A DNA stretch of 64,000 bases from Melieria omissa (GCA_963971225.1 OZ020269.1:38833264-38897263); one strand, 5' to 3'. Numbered from the stretch's first letter, positions 1 to 12,364 are shown. Notes: generated by a model not told the origin, from the letters alone. Numbers and translations: made by a program.

Positions 1-260
1 TTAATATTTTATTATTCCTTACAGTCAGAATTACAATCTTCATGCTTTTAGCGTACCATTTGTGATTGTTTTCTTTTCCCGGCCTATTTAGTACTGGAAG
101 ATGGTATACCACATAGCCTCCGCGACCTCTACCGCATTACCCGAACTTGAATTCTTCTAAAATTATGATGAAAAAAATAATAATATTTTATTATAGAAAT
201 TATTCGAATATGCTATATTTTAAGCAGTTGTTTATTTAACTCAATTTAACTCAACAATTA

Positions 261-608
261 ATAATAATAATTGATTGGCACGACAGCCCGCTTTTGCGAG
301 ACTAAGGCCTAGCTTCCCGCAACCACCCGTGTTGTGCGTGTGAATTTTGTACGCGGGTGGAAGGGACCTACAGTTTTATGCCGATTCCGAACGGCAGGTT
401 GGGAGCTTTTTCATAGGCAATTTTTACTCTCAGAGGTTTGCCATTTCCAGCTGAGAGGACAGCCACCGAAAGAGAAAACGAGTTTCCCGTTATTTTTTTT
501 TAGGTGTTACTACATGCAGAATTCGAACTTGCGTCGCTCTGCATGCGACTCGCTGGACCGCGCACTAACCAACTGAGCCACGGCGGCTGTCTCAACTCAA
601 CTCAACTC
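261..608 (-). mobile_element. tRNA-derived SINE
   Basis: Short retroposon read on the minus strand. Its head (about 588 down to 515) resembles a tRNA with pol III A and B boxes, and its tail ends in an ATT-rich run near 261-280. A 13 bp direct repeat (AACTCAACAATTA) flanks it at 248-260 and 609-621, as expected for LINE-driven insertion. The 3' body (about 270-330) recurs in the opposite orientation at 56274-56332, so it is a dispersed family. The CAACT pentamers at 592-616 blur the right edge. Confidence 0.75.
515..588 (-). promoter_or_regulatory. pol III internal promoter of SINE
   Basis: tRNA-like segment with an A box (TGGCTCAGTTGG, complement of about 569-580) and a B-box-like AAGTTCGAATTC (complement of 519-530). 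The acceptor stem does not pair, so this is a SINE head and not a working tRNA gene. Confidence 0.65.
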
Positions 609-1015
609 AACTCAACAATTAAAATGTATTATTAATATATTACTCAACAATTAAAATGTATTAATATATCAATGCCTGTAGTTTCCGTGAAAAAGTGCTA
701 AGCCACTCCATACATAAGTGCAAAATTTGTTCGACTGTCGAGGGTTTCGCTCAGGCGCTTACAATTGCTTGCTGGGTAATGCGGGCGAACACCGCGGAAG
801 CTTAGTACATTTGTGTGTATATATGTATTAGGCATCGCAATCCCGGGATCCCGGGATCCCGGACTTTTTCCAGTCCCGAAAATCCCGGGATTCAAATTCT
901 TTTATCCCGGGATTTTCGGGATTGCAAAAGATGCTTCAAAATTCAAATGAAATAAATTTTAAGGCACAAAAACCCAATTCCTTATTTGAGGGAGAAGGGA
1001 GGGGATAGAGTGCGT

Positions 1016-1195
1016 CTTTTGCAAAAGGCTTATGATTATTTACTAAGCATTCAACCAACAAGTGTTGAATCTGAAGGATGTTTCTCTTCAGCAGGGTTCA
1101 TTTGAAATAAATTTCGCTCTACATAAGAGAACAAAACACTTAATGCCTTTGTATTTTTAAGATCTCAGTTTTTAGTTAATCAAAACGCTTAACTT
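1016..1195 (+). pseudogene. hAT transposase C-terminal remnant
   Basis: Translation gives the end of a hAT transposase dimerisation domain, with the signature PTSVESEGCFSSAG followed by a KFRS/LNAFVFLRS-like block. A TGA at about 1104 interrupts it here. The matching segment of copy B (minus strand, about 47110-47290) has Cys at that position and stays open longer. The catalytic part is missing, so the element cannot move itself. Confidence 0.75.
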
Positions 1196-1391
1196 TTTTA
1201 TCGAAATAATCGAAGTAAAACTAAAAGCACAAACAAATTAACTATTTTATTTTTTTTATCAAATATGCATATATATGCACTTTATGATACATCGGTTGCA
1301 AAGTAATAAGTTATGTTTAAGTGTCTTTTTTGGATAAAACAAAATGCTATGAAACTGAAGTTAAATGTCAAATGAAAAACTTTTAAGTTAA

Positions 1392-1737
1392 CTCTTCAAT
1401 TCCCAGTGTCACCTGTAGGTGACAGATGCTTAATATTTGTTTTCCTACCACATAGGTTTTTATTTTAAAATTCTAACACTTGTATAGCAAAGTCAATTAG
1501 TAGTACTTGTTTATTTAATTTTCCTACCAACACTAGCGATACGTCATTTGTAAAATTTATTCATTTGTTTCACGCGTAATTAAAGCAGTGCGAGTTTGTG
1601 TGGTTTCTTTCAATATAAAAATGAGGGTAGTTTAAACATTTTTTATGTATTTTTTTGTCTTATCCAAACGTATCTAAGCTCTTTTATTTAAAAAGAAAAT
1701 TTTCTTTTTCACTATTTTGGACATGGGAATTGAAGGG
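1392..1737. mobile_element. TTAA MITE nested in hAT copy A
   Basis: 346 bp insertion with TTAA on both sides (1388-1391 and 1738-1741) and short TIRs (TTCAATTCCCA / TGGGAATTGAA). Copy B of the host element has the uninterrupted site near 46345-46355 (minus strand, AAGTTAAACAAAATG), so the exact empty site is visible in the window. TTAA targeting indicates mobilisation by a piggyBac-type transposase. Confidence 0.85.
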
Positions 1738-2127
1738 TTAAACAAAATGTGATTAAATTCAAGATAAAAAATCTTGAAACTACCCAAATGTGATTAAAAT
1801 GTGTCCATTTTTATGATAAATATATTATAAACAAGTATTTATGCAATTCGGGAAAATTGTTTTATTAAAAAATTTGTTATATGAATCCCGGGATTAAATC
1901 CCGGGATCCCGGGATTTGACTTTTCAATCCCGAAAATCCCGGGATCGCAAAATGGCAAAAAATTGCGATCCCTAATATGTATGTATCGACAATATATGAT
2001 TGCAACTGAACGTGAAATACTAGTAGCCACACCCAAAAATAAGAATTTCAGCCATAAAACGGTGTGGTACGGAACGTATTCCGATATTTTTAATTTAACA
2101 GCGATATTGACACGCAACATACATTAA

Positions 2128-2852
2128 GGGAAGGCTCCCCTGGATTTGGGCAAAAATAAGGCAAAGTTTGTAATTTTTTTGTGGGATAATGAAAAGGCGT
2201 ACAAACTTCCGGTTTTGACTATTAAATTCGTCTATTATTTAGGAGTTTAAAAAGTTAAAAAACTTGATGAAATTCAAAATGGCGGCTACAAAATGGCGAT
2301 TTCCGTAGGCCTCTGCGCGCCAAACATCGCTCGAGAACTGTAATCCTGCAGCCTCTTGTAGTGGACTGAAATCAAAAAGCATTGTCATTACTTAAAGATA
2401 ACAAAATTGTCTTGAACCAGACTCAAAAAATTGAAACGAAAAATTCTTGCACAATGAATATTTGAAGAAAAAAGTTAAATTTTTTGCACCTTTTTTTAAT
2501 TTCAACCACATTTAGAAATTAAAAATAAATAACTATTTATGCAAATTGTAGGTTCAAGGCATACAGAAAATCAAATACATTCGAGCAGTTTTTAGATGAA
2601 GAAAATCGGATCATTAGATCAAGTCCGGTGATTTCAGTTAGATTGGAAAAAATGGTTTCGAGATAAACGCGTTTGAAGCAAATTAGAGCAGTGGAGCGTC
2701 CCGTAGCGCGCGTGAGACAGGTGTGTTCTCCCATGAAAATACGCGTCGTATCAAAAAATCCTTTTACACACATATTCTACATATATGTAGCCTTCGTTTT
2801 ATGCAAAAAAAAAAAAAACCATTTTTCGGTCCAAATCCAGGGGAGCCTTCCC
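2128..2852. mobile_element. piggyBac-like TTAA MITE
   Basis: 725 bp element with TIRs beginning GGGAAGGCTCCCCTGGATTT, mirrored at the right end, between TTAA at 2124-2127 and 2853-2856. It has no transposase. Its interior has an AAACGCGTTT/TCGAAA-type motif near 2650-2680 that also occurs in the TTAA elements at 22781 and 34455, suggesting one superfamily. Confidence 0.85.
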
Positions 2853-3127
2853 TTAATAGGACAATAACACAAAATTTGTGTTCCTGTGTTAAGTGAAGGC
2901 AGTGGCATCCCCAGGGTTTTGGGAAGGGAGACGGATATGCAAAAACAATCCAGTTTAGCGTGTTATTTTTAATACATGTGGAATATAATTGTATATATGT
3001 ACATATATACATATATATGTGTATACATATGCTAACATCATATTTTTAAAATGAAAAATTCAAGTGACATGTATGTTTAAGTCATAAAATCCCAACTAAA
3101 TAATTGAAGTCTGTTTTAAGTTATGAC

Positions 3128-3329
3128 TAGGTATCGGATTTATATGCAAAAACTATACAAAAACTATGCAAAAAATGCAAAAATACGCAAAATATGCAAA
3201 CATATGCAAATATACAGTGCATATGTTAGCTCATTCTTAATATTTTTCAATAAAAATATTTTCTGTCTTGGTCCCGTTCAAATCGGAAGCTCCAAAAAAA
3301 TATGCATTTGCATATAAATCCGATCCCTA
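3128..3329. mobile_element. short hAT-type MITE
   Basis: 202 bp element with TIRs TAGGTATCGGATTTATATGC and GCATATAAATCCGATCCCTA, flanked by a perfect 8 bp TSD GTTATGAC (3120-3127, 3330-3337). The interior is runs of ATGCAAA. The TAGGGATCG terminus resembles the larger CCCGGGATT hAT family. Confidence 0.85.
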
Positions 3330-3583
3330 GTTATGACATTTCGAAAACTCCTTCTAATAGAATGACGAAAAACTCAAAAGACCTATTTTAAAAGGCATAA
3401 CACACCAGCTATGTAAAACAAATCCAAAAAAATTAAATAATAAATTGTATGACGTTCTGAAATTTTATTATGATAGGGGACCATGTTTTCCAAGGTTACA
3501 CACAATTAAAAAAAAAAAGTCGCTGAATTTTTTTTTTTATTTCAACAGCTGATGCAGGGTTGGCATGAAGCCTGCGTTTGACT

Positions 3584-4742
3584 CAGAGCTGTTAAAGAAT
3601 GCAATCATTTGCGAATAATTAGTCAGTTGATTTTTTGGCAAAAAAGTGCATTCATTTTTTGTATTCAATGAATAAGAATAAAAAAATGAAGTCATTATTC
3701 AGACTAAAAATTTATGAATAATTATTCATTTTTACATTCATATTTTGCTAGTCATTTGATTGCAATCATTTGATTGCAATATCAAAATGAAGTCATTTGA
3801 AGTCATCTGAAGTGATTTGAAGGGCCACTTTTTCAGTGCGAGCTTAAACCCAGTTCAAACGGAGTTTGCTTGAACTTGGTTTAAATTTGAACTAAGTTTA
3901 AACGACAAAGCAGTTTTTCAGTGCTAGTTTAACTGGAGCAAATATTTGTCATTTGAGTATGGCAATACTGGCAACATTTTTATCCAGCTAATAATTTTCC
4001 TTTGTTTTGATTGTCATTCGTAAATAAATTTTTTGCGCTCAAATAATGTATTTATGTAATTAAAAAATTCAACATTTTTCGTCTCGGGAAATCGAATGTC
4101 TTCTTCTTCTTCTTCACTTTTGAAAAAAAAATATACAAGTGCTCGAGTGCCGAGGAAAAACAAACTAAATAGAAAGAAATTGAGGACGATTCGCATTGAA
4201 AAATTGGCCCTAAGTCAATTCACTTTATGCTTGACATAAGTCTTCATCGATAACAATGCTGAATCGATATCCAACAATTAAAAAAGCGTATTTAAAATTT
4301 AACACACCGTTACCTTCTTCAGCTGCCGTGAAACGGTTATTTTCGTTTGCAACACTATTAAATACGCCTCGTCGAGGTTCCCTTTCGGACAAAAATTTCA
4401 AAAAATTATTATTGTTGAAAGTAAATCATGTCATTTAAATGAATTTACATTCATTTGATTGCTACCTTTTGTTAGAATGAATTATTTTAATTTTAATTTT
4501 GTTAGTATATTAAATATTTTTCAAAAAGCGCTGATCTTAATTTAGTGACTTCACTGAAAAATGAAGTCATTAAGTGACTTCACCAAATGACTAATTAGTC
4601 AGAATAACAGAAATTACTTCAGACTTCAAATTTTTAGTCTTTAGTCAAAACGTTAGTCAAAGACTGCAATCAAAAATTGAAGTCATTGACTGTGACTTTA
4701 ACTGATTTAATTCGCATTTGATTGCATTCTTTAACAGCTCTG
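3584..4742 (+). mobile_element. hAT element with 8 bp TSD
   Basis: 1159 bp element with 25 bp TIRs (CAGAGCTGTTAAAGAATGCA and its mirror) flanked by GTTTGACT at 3576-3583 and 4743-4750. Subterminal regions (3655-3840, 4550-4700) are dense in GAAGTCATTT-like repeats, probable transposase-binding clusters. Only the transposase C-terminus survives, so it is non-autonomous. Confidence 0.92.
4256..4438 (+). pseudogene. hAT transposase C-terminus
   Basis: A 60-codon open segment with the hAT dimerisation signature: PSSAAVKRLFSFA, then LSDKNFKKLLLLKVN. This is the extreme C-terminus of a family whose proteins usually exceed 500 residues. The catalytic core is deleted. It lies in the right half of the element and ends about 300 bp before its terminus. 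Confidence 0.85.
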
Positions 4743-4750
4743 GTTTGACT

Positions 4751-5518
4751 ACTGCTTTCGTAAATAGTTGATACTTTTGGTAACACTGAAAATACTATTC
4801 TGCGAGAACAAATACAATATTCATTTTTGTAATCATTTATTCTTAACGCTTCTGCTGGCATCCGGTTCTGGTCAGACCATATCGAACTGTGGTCACATTT
4901 CATGATATCCTCAACTGATCCTTTCTAAATACAAATATCAAAATCATGGTCTGGCTAGACCATGGTGTATTTTCATACAAATTTGCCAGTTGTTTAAAAT
5001 TTGTTTATTATTTCCCACGTAATTATTGTCGGAATGGCTTCAACTAGGCTTTTCCATTTGAAAAGGGTTTCACGTTTTTAGTGCCATCTCATGTAATCGT
5101 TACATAAGTTAGTTGGCGTAAATCTACCTGGTCCAAATGCTTTTCACTGGACTTGGCTTTTATTTTCCTTTGGGTTAGTAAATTATAATTTTTGTTGAAA
5201 AATAATGTCGGAACATTTTCAAAATTAATTTTTTTCCATTGTACTCATGGTTATTTCCGTGTTTTGTTGTCAATTCAATTACATTCTTGAAGTGAAGAAA
5301 GTATTTGTGAACTTGTCGTGTCGGGTTTTTACGCAATTAGATTGAGTGTGTTGAGGATCATTGACATTGGACATTGTTTTTGAACTTCGATGCTGGAGTT
5401 AAATCAGAGAGGAAAATTTTTCTGAAAAAAATTGTCTAAGCCATAGCGGGAACTAATGCTTTAAAGCTACAAAATTAAGATATTAATTAATTTTGTGCTA
5501 GAGGTAATAATAACGGTG
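4751..5518. other. unassigned AT-rich stretch
   Basis: No coding potential or TIR pair recognised between the hAT element and the tandem-repeat element. It contains short Asn/Lys-rich reading frames of no significance. Confidence 0.4.
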
Positions 5519-7333
5519 CTGCCAGTTTCACGCTTTGATTTGGCTTTGCACGCAAGCTCTCCTGTTTCCCCCGATACGAATTCTTAAGCCATTGTTGAGC
5601 CCATCAGATTTTGATTAAAACAAAACCTGTCTAACTATCTTTGATTTCGAGATTTCACATTTACCCCAAACAAATTCTTAACCCTTGGCTTACCATGGTA
5701 GATTTCAATTTTCAAAAAAATTAAAAACACGTTTTTATTATTTCCCGATTGAAGTGCTTTTGATTAGTTTGAAGTCAGAACGCCCAATAAATCTTGTTTC
5801 TCTATACACATTGTTACCGCGTTAGATTTTTATTTTTAAAAAAGGGAAAAACACGTGTCAAATTATTTCTCACTAAGAGTACTTTCAAAAGACGCAACAA
5901 AATTTGTTTTTCCATACATACTTTTAACCCGTCGTTGATCCAGTTAGATTTTGATTTTAAAAATAATGAGAAACACGTGTCTAATTTTATTTATTTCAGT
6001 TGTTTTTACATTTGTTGAAGTCAGTAGGTCCATCGGTTCGTGTTGTTTGTTTCGGAGTCTCTCCGTAAATAAACCTTAACCCATTGTTGGGCCAGTTAAA
6101 TTTTAATTCTGTTTTGTTGAGTTTTGATCTAAAATATTTCCAGGTAGTTCGAAATCAATATGTCTATTAAATCACGTTTCTTCAAAGAACACCTTAACAC
6201 ATGCTTTGCCCCTTTACACCCCGAATTTCAAAAAAAATCCGTTTTAGCGGAGGTTCTGTTCTCAAGATGTACCTATTATTTAAACTTAATGTTTGTAGCT
6301 TCAGCGGTTTGGGCTGGCCGATTATAAATCAATCAATCAGTCAGTCAGCCAGGATAAACAATCTGTGTATAAAAAACTGGAGGCGGTACCACGCCTCGTC
6401 TAATGCTCATAACTTTCTTCTAGTCGAATTGTGCTACTAAGTGGAAAAATCGTACAAACTTTCATTGATGTGCGAGTTACAGTTCTGTTGAAATGTTGGG
6501 TCATAAAAAATGTTCCATGCCCCTTGTCCAACGCCCATTAAATTTTACCGGTGGAACGACACGTCTACGCCATGACGCCGTACAAAATTTCAATGCTGAG
6601 GGACTCATAATTCCGAAGCTATTCCATATGAAAAAATTTAGTTGTATGGACGGTGCCACGCCCCCTTGTCCAAAATCCACCTTATTCCCACTACCGAAGG
6701 ACACGACCAAATCCTTAGTTTGTACTGAGTGTCGTTGATGTGAATGCTATAGTTCAAAAGTTACACCTGGATTTAAAAAGTGCCACGCCCCTTATCCAAC
6801 GCCCACTAAATTTTTTTATGATACGCTTACGCCATGACACTGTACCAAATTTCAATGCTGAGCGACTTATAATTTCGGAGCTATTCCATTTTAAAGAATT
6901 TAGTTGTATGAGGGGTGCCACGCCCCCTTGTCCAAAATCCACCTTATTCCGCCTGCCGAAGGACACGACCAAATCCTTAGTTTTTGCTGAGTGTCGTTGA
7001 TGTGAGTGCTATAGTTCAAAAGTTACACCTGGATTTAAAAAGTGCCACGCCCCTTATCCAACGCCCATTAAATTTTACCGGTGGAATGATACGCTTACGC
7101 CATGACACTGTACCAAATTTCAATGCTGAGCGACTTATAATTCCGAGGATATACCATATTAAAAATTTAGGTTGTATGGGAGGTGTCACGCCCACCTGCC
7201 GTACAAACATGTAATATCGCTATAAATCACCGCAATGACATCTATCACTCACAAACCAAATTTTCCCGAAAGAATGAGCCGTTTTTGCAAACACTGGCAC
7301 GTTACAGAAGGTTAAGTTTTTTTATATATAAGA
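5519..7333 (+). mobile_element. tandem-array element, copy 1 (Helentron/DINE-like)
   Basis: A conserved leader (TTTGCACGCAAGCTCTCCTG near 5543) is followed by diverged CCATTGTTGA/TTGAAGTCAGA blocks, a central ~265 bp tandem array (about 6490-7210) and a terminal block ending in a TATATATAAGA microsatellite. Copy 2 begins immediately after it. This leader, tandem core and AT-microsatellite organisation matches Helentron/DINE-1-type elements, but no replicase or helicase is present, so the class is inference. Confidence 0.5.
6490..7210 (+). repeat. ~265 bp tandem repeat array 1
   Basis: About 2.7 units. Each carries two GTGCCACGCCCC-type motifs roughly 135 bp apart (for example near 6525 and 6654, 6784 and 6913, 7045 and 7180), separated by a conserved ACGCCATGACxxTGTACCAAATTTCAATGCTGAG-like block. 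Open frames across it are by-products of the repeat. Confidence 0.85.
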
Positions 7334-7500
7334 CTAGCTGGGCCCTGCGGCTTTGCACGCAAGCTCTCCTGTTTCCCCATATACGAATTCTTATCCATTG
7401 TTGAGCTTATCAGATTTTGATTAAAAACAAGAACATGTGTCTAACTATCTTTGATTTCGGGTGTTTTCAAAATTTTGAAGTCAGAAGGCCCATTCAATTA

Positions 7501-8442
7501 GGGGAATTCTTTGTAAGGTGCCACCCCATAGCTTTTTTGCGCATAACTCGTTAGAAAATTAACGTATCGCCAATGTTAATATACCGTTGGAAAGAGGGTT
7601 AAAAGAGCTATGATCCAAGGCAACACTTCATTTGAATTTTTTGTAAATGCCAATTACAGCCAATTCCCCAAAGTGTTCAAAATCGAAACCCTAAAATTTT
7701 TTAATGTAAAGTGCCACCCCCTTAAAAAACCTTTAAAAACGTAAAAATCTCAAGTAAAAATGCATGACTTAGAAAATTTTTAAAAGGTTATTGAATTTAA
7801 TTTGAATTAAATATAAAATGGCCGAAAGCAAAATGAAAATTGAATGGTAACGAATAAGCCGGTAATTATATGGAAATTATTAAACAAAACTGAACTAATT
7901 TATTCCTCATAATAGGATTAGGGAAAAATTGACTAAGAACACTTTAAATTCATTGTAATGACGATTCCACACAATAAAAAGTCATTTTACCGATATAGGA
8001 CCACAAAACAATGAAAGAAGGGGGAGGCACCTTACAAAGAAAAAAAGGTGGCACTTTACATTTTTACGCCATTTTGGAAATCATTGTATAACTTTTTTCC
8101 TTTTACGATATGCTCAGATATCATTTCGTTTTATGAAATACCATTAAAAATTAAGTCCAACACTGATATTTACCTTATTATTTTATAAGTTTTTGGTTAC
8201 TTTTTCACCGCAAGAAAAACCTTCAGTTTTCATTTTTATGTTTTTTCTTAACCAAATTTGACACTTTTATTTACCCAGACCGTGTTATTACGTCTTTTCC
8301 CTCAAAAACCACATTAAAATTGATGTTGACATACCTATATACCTTAAGTGACAATAGGAATTTTTTTTCTTGGATTGCTGGAACGTCGCAATCGAGCAGG
8401 AGTGGCACCTTACAAAGAGTGGCACCTTACAAAGAATTCCCC
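7501..8442. mobile_element. TA-flanked MITE, GGGGAATTC family
   Basis: 942 bp element with TIRs GGGGAATTCTTTGTAAGGTG / CACCTTACAAAGAATTCCCC and TA on each side (7499-7500, 8443-8444). The GTGGCACCTTACAAAG terminal motif is duplicated at the right end. A second copy lies at 54832-56231. No transposase is visible; a Tc1/mariner-type donor is inferred from the TA target. Confidence 0.85.
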
Positions 8443-9084
8443 TATGTGTTTTCGTATTTACTCCAAGCAAATGCCTAGCCCTTGGTATACCAGATTTCGA
8501 TTCTTCGAGTTTCGGTTTTCAAAAAATTAAAAGCACCTTGTTATTATTTCCCGACTTTCTTTTGATAAGTTTGAAGCCAGAACTCCCAATAAATCTTGTT
8601 TCTCCATACAAATTGTTAACCCATTGATGACCGCGTTAGATTTTGACTTTAAAACAAGTGAAACATTATTTCTCGCTAAGAGTACTTTCACTAAGTTTGA
8701 AGTCAATGTGCCCATTAATTCATATTTTTCACAGTTACTCCATACAAACTTTTAACCCGTCGCTGACCCCGACCGATATTAATATTCGGTAAAATGAAAA
8801 GCACGTATCGAGTTATTTAACATTTAAAGTACTTTCACCAAGTTTGAAGTTAAAACACTCAAAAAAGTTGTTTCTCCATACATACTTTTAACCCTGTTGT
8901 TGATTCAGTTAGATTTCGATTTTAAAAATAATAAGAAACACGTGCCTAACTTTATTTATTTCAATTATTTTTACAATTGTTGAAGTCAATAGGCCCATCG
9001 GTTCGTTTCGGAGTTCGTTTCGATAATAAATCAATCAATCAATCAACCAGTCAGTCAGTCAGGATAAAAAATCTATGTATAAAA

Positions 9085-10700
9085 AAAATGGAGACGGTAC
9101 CACGCCCCCTTGTCCAATGCGCACAACTTTCGTCTAGTCGAGTTGTGCTACTAAGTGGACAGTTTGTACCAACTTTCATCGATTTGCGACTTACAGTTCT
9201 GCTGAAATGTTGGGTCATAAAAAATATGCCACACCCCTTTTCAAACGCCCATCAAAGCTCATTAGTAGAATGACACATCTATGAGACGACGGTACACCAA
9301 CTTTCAATGCTGTGCAGCTAACGATTCCGAGGAGATTCCTTATTAAAGAGTTGAGTTGTATGGGCGGTGCCACGCCTCTTGTCCAGAATCTACCTTATTC
9401 CCCCTGCCGAAGGACACGACTAAATCATAACTTGATACCGAGTATCATTGATGTGAATGCTATAGTTCCAAAGTTACACCACAATTTATAAAGTGCCACG
9501 CCCCTTGTCCAACGCTGTACCAACGTTGTACAAAATTTCAACGCTGAGCGACTTATAATTCCGAAGCTATTCCACATTAAAGAATGTAGTTGTATGGGCA
9601 GTGCCACGCCCCCTTGTCAAAAACCCACCCTATTCCCCCTGTCGGAGGACACAACTAATGATAAGTTTGTACCGAGTGTCATTTAAGTGAACGCTATAGC
9701 TTCAAAGTTTCACCATTTTAAAAGTGCCACGCCCTTTTTCCAATGCCCATACAATACTACCGGTGGAATAACACGTCTACGCCATGACGTTGTACCGAAT
9801 TTCAATGCTGTGTGACTTACGATTCCGAAGATATTCCATGTTAAGGAATTGAGTTGTATTGGCGGTGCCACGCCCCCTTGTCCAAAATACACCCTATTCC
9901 CCCTGCCGAAGGACATGACCAAACCGTAAGTTTGTATCGAGTGTCATTGATGTGAACGCTCTAGTTCCAAAGTTACACCGGATTTTAAAAAGTGCCACGC
10001 CCCTTGTCCAACGCCCAGTAAATTTTACCGGTCGAACGACACGTCTACGCCATGACACTGTATCAAATTTCAAGGCTGTCCGACTTATCATTTCGAAGAT
10101 ATTCCATATTTAAAAATTGAGTTGTATGGGCGGTGCCACGCCCCCTTGTTCAAAACCCACCCCATTTCCCCTGTTGAAGGACACGACCAAATGGTAACTT
10201 TGTACTGAGTGTCATTGATGTGACTGCTATAGTTCAAAAGTAACACCGGAATTAAAACAGTGCCACGCCTCTTGTCCAACGCCCATTAAATTTTAGCTTC
10301 TACTTAGCTTTTACACTTCTATGAGATGACGGTATACCAACTTTCAATGCTATCCGACTTGTAATTCCGAAGATTTTCTATGTTAAAAAGTTAAATTGTA
10401 TGGGCGGTGCCACGCCCCTTTGTCCAAAGTCCATCCTATTTCCCTCATCGAGGGACCCGACCGAGTCGTTAGTTTGTACCGAATGTCATTGATGTGACTG
10501 ATATAGTTCAAAAGTAACACCGGAATTTAAAAAGTGCCACGCCCCTTGTGCAACGCCCATTAAATTTTACCGGTGCAATGACACGCTTACGCCATGAAAC
10601 TGCACCAAATTTCAATGCTGTCCGACTAATAATTCCGAAAATATACCATATTAAAAATTTAGGTTGTATGGGTGGTGCCACGCCCACGTGCCGTACAACC
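9085..10700 (+). repeat. ~265 bp tandem repeat array 2
   Basis: About six diverged units of the same repeat as array 1, with CCACGCCC motifs near 9230, 9370, 9497, 9604, 9728, 9867, 9993, 10137, 10263, 10410, 10537 and 10680. The last unit shows the same terminal variant (CACGCCCACxTGCCGTACAA) as the last unit of array 1, so the end of the array is defined. Confidence 0.85.
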
Positions 10701-10830
10701 ATTTAATATCGCTATAAACCACCTCATTGACATCTTCTATCACACACAAAAAAAATTTTGCCGAAAGAATGAGCCGTTTTCGCAAACACTGGCAAGTTAC
10801 AGAAGGTTAAGTTTTTTTTATATATAAGAT

Positions 10831-12360
10831 TGGTCGTTTAGATAGTTCAATGTGAAAGTACATGCTGAGCATGTTCTCCTTTGGCAAAGCAGTTCAGCAG
10901 TTAAAACTCGACTTTTAATCAAAAAATCAGTCACAAGTGTCTATCGGTGAGATGACGTCTTTCAGTAGCCAAAAGTTCAGTTAAAATGCAATAAATTTAT
11001 GTTATTGAGATATTAAACCTTCGACTTACCACCGATTTTTGCATTCGTCCTTGACCAATACCCACCCGGATGACGCCAGGCGCTTCTGCCGCTATCTTGA
11101 AGTAAACTCTCAATAAATATTTAATAATAAATAATTTTTTCCATACCTCAGTATTTAGTATCTTCCTCTGGTGATAGTCCATTTTTCGAAAAAAAACCCC
11201 TTAGTTGAGCGATTTATTTTCCGACTATGGAAAATATTATACGATTTCTTTCCAAAGAGTCTATTGAACACATACTGAGGTACGTAAAAAAAATTTTGGT
11301 GGGTTTTATTCAAAATGCTAGCGGCAGCGCCTGGGATCCCAGAGTGTGGGTATTTGGTATAAAAAATAACAAAACACGTGACGCGTTACTACATTGGATA
11401 AATAACATACTCTGGCAGACATGAAACATGAATATTAAAAAGATCAGCCGAGTATAATTAAGGCGAAGGTTAAATCCAATTTGAAATAGATTTTGGCTTA
11501 TCTTTGATGAATTACCGTCAAGTTTTGATGATTGAATTTGCGCTGATCGCAGATTTCAGTTAGTCATCATTTATGTCCTGACAATAGTTTCTTAATCCCG
11601 TGTACCACTTATGAAGTCTGCCCCGGGATAAACGACCATCATCATAAACTTAGTTCATCAATTGAAATATTTAGGTTAAAGTTTTACCAACTTTTAAGCA
11701 AAATATTTAGTTTTGCAAATGAGCATAGAATTTGTATTCCATACTTTCACTTCGGACGCAAAGTTATTGCGTGAAACAAGTTTCATGAAAGTTCCAATGT
11801 ACTAAGTCACTTATGGGTAGCATCACCACAAAATGCCCTGTTTAAAAAGTACAGTTTACTTTAAAAAGCATGTAATACTAAATTGGCAAAACATTTCAAC
11901 AAACAATTCAATTAGATTTATTCTTGAAAATGTTTAAATGCCGATGACTTGTCTAGCACCGGTTAATTCTCCCGGTAGAAAGACTCGACTATCCATACAC
12001 CTCCAAATATCAGAACCAAATATCGCATATTTCTAACTGTTTTTCGGCAACAGTTAACAGCAGCAATATGTACTGAGCTTCTGCTTATTGGTAGACATGT
12101 GAATTGTGGACAGTACACTCGTAAACACATAAGCTCGAAATAACACATAAGCACAAAATTTTGGGTTGTGTCACTTTTGAAGTGGGTAGTCTGTTACCAA
12201 AAAACTGTAAGATGTAGAAATTTTAAGAAGACTATTTCAAAGCTATGTGTGTAACTGTGGTCAAAATCTAGGTTTTTCTCATTAAAACACAGAGTCATTA
12301 GATGTGACCAGCCTGACGTCGTAATCTAATAAAACGAATCTAAATCCAACAAAAGCATTT
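10831..12360. other. unassigned region with inverted homologous segments
   Basis: No recognisable gene. Two related segments face each other at about 11040-11165 (minus) and 11265-11390 (plus). They share ATACCTCAGTA, a GCGCCTGG/CAGGCGC block and a CCAATACCCAC-like block, forming an imperfect foldback. The rest (11430-12360) is AT-rich with no feature I can support. Confidence 0.4.
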
Positions 12361-12364
12361 ACCT

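Larger units (their letters stand above)
829..1974 (+). mobile_element. hAT element, CCCGGGATT family, copy A
   Basis: Non-autonomous hAT-type element of 1146 bp. The ends are TAGGCATCGCAA and TTGCGATCCCTA, flanked by a perfect 8 bp TSD, ATATGTAT, at 821-828 and 1975-1982. Both termini are built from repeated copies of the palindrome ATCCCGGGAT (838-930 and 1883-1947). It keeps a C-terminal hAT dimerisation remnant (about 1016-1195) and a nested TTAA element (1392-1737). Copy B is at 45952-47468 and a stub at 57532. Confidence 0.9.
7334..10830 (+). mobile_element. tandem-array element, copy 2, interrupted
   Basis: Same organisation as copy 1: leader near 7350, array about 9085-10700, and a final block (10690-10830) nearly identical to 7195-7330. 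A 942 bp MITE interrupts it at 7501-8442. Direct adjacency of the two copies suggests tandem insertion or rolling-circle-like amplification. Confidence 0.5.

Noticed and set aside
517..588. tRNA gene on the minus strand
   Set aside because: A and B boxes are present but the acceptor and anticodon stems do not pair, and it is joined to a SINE body with a TSD.
6493..7214. Several 70-86 codon frames on both strands in the tandem arrays
   Set aside because: They recur with the repeat period on both strands, so they are by-products of repeated non-coding sequence.
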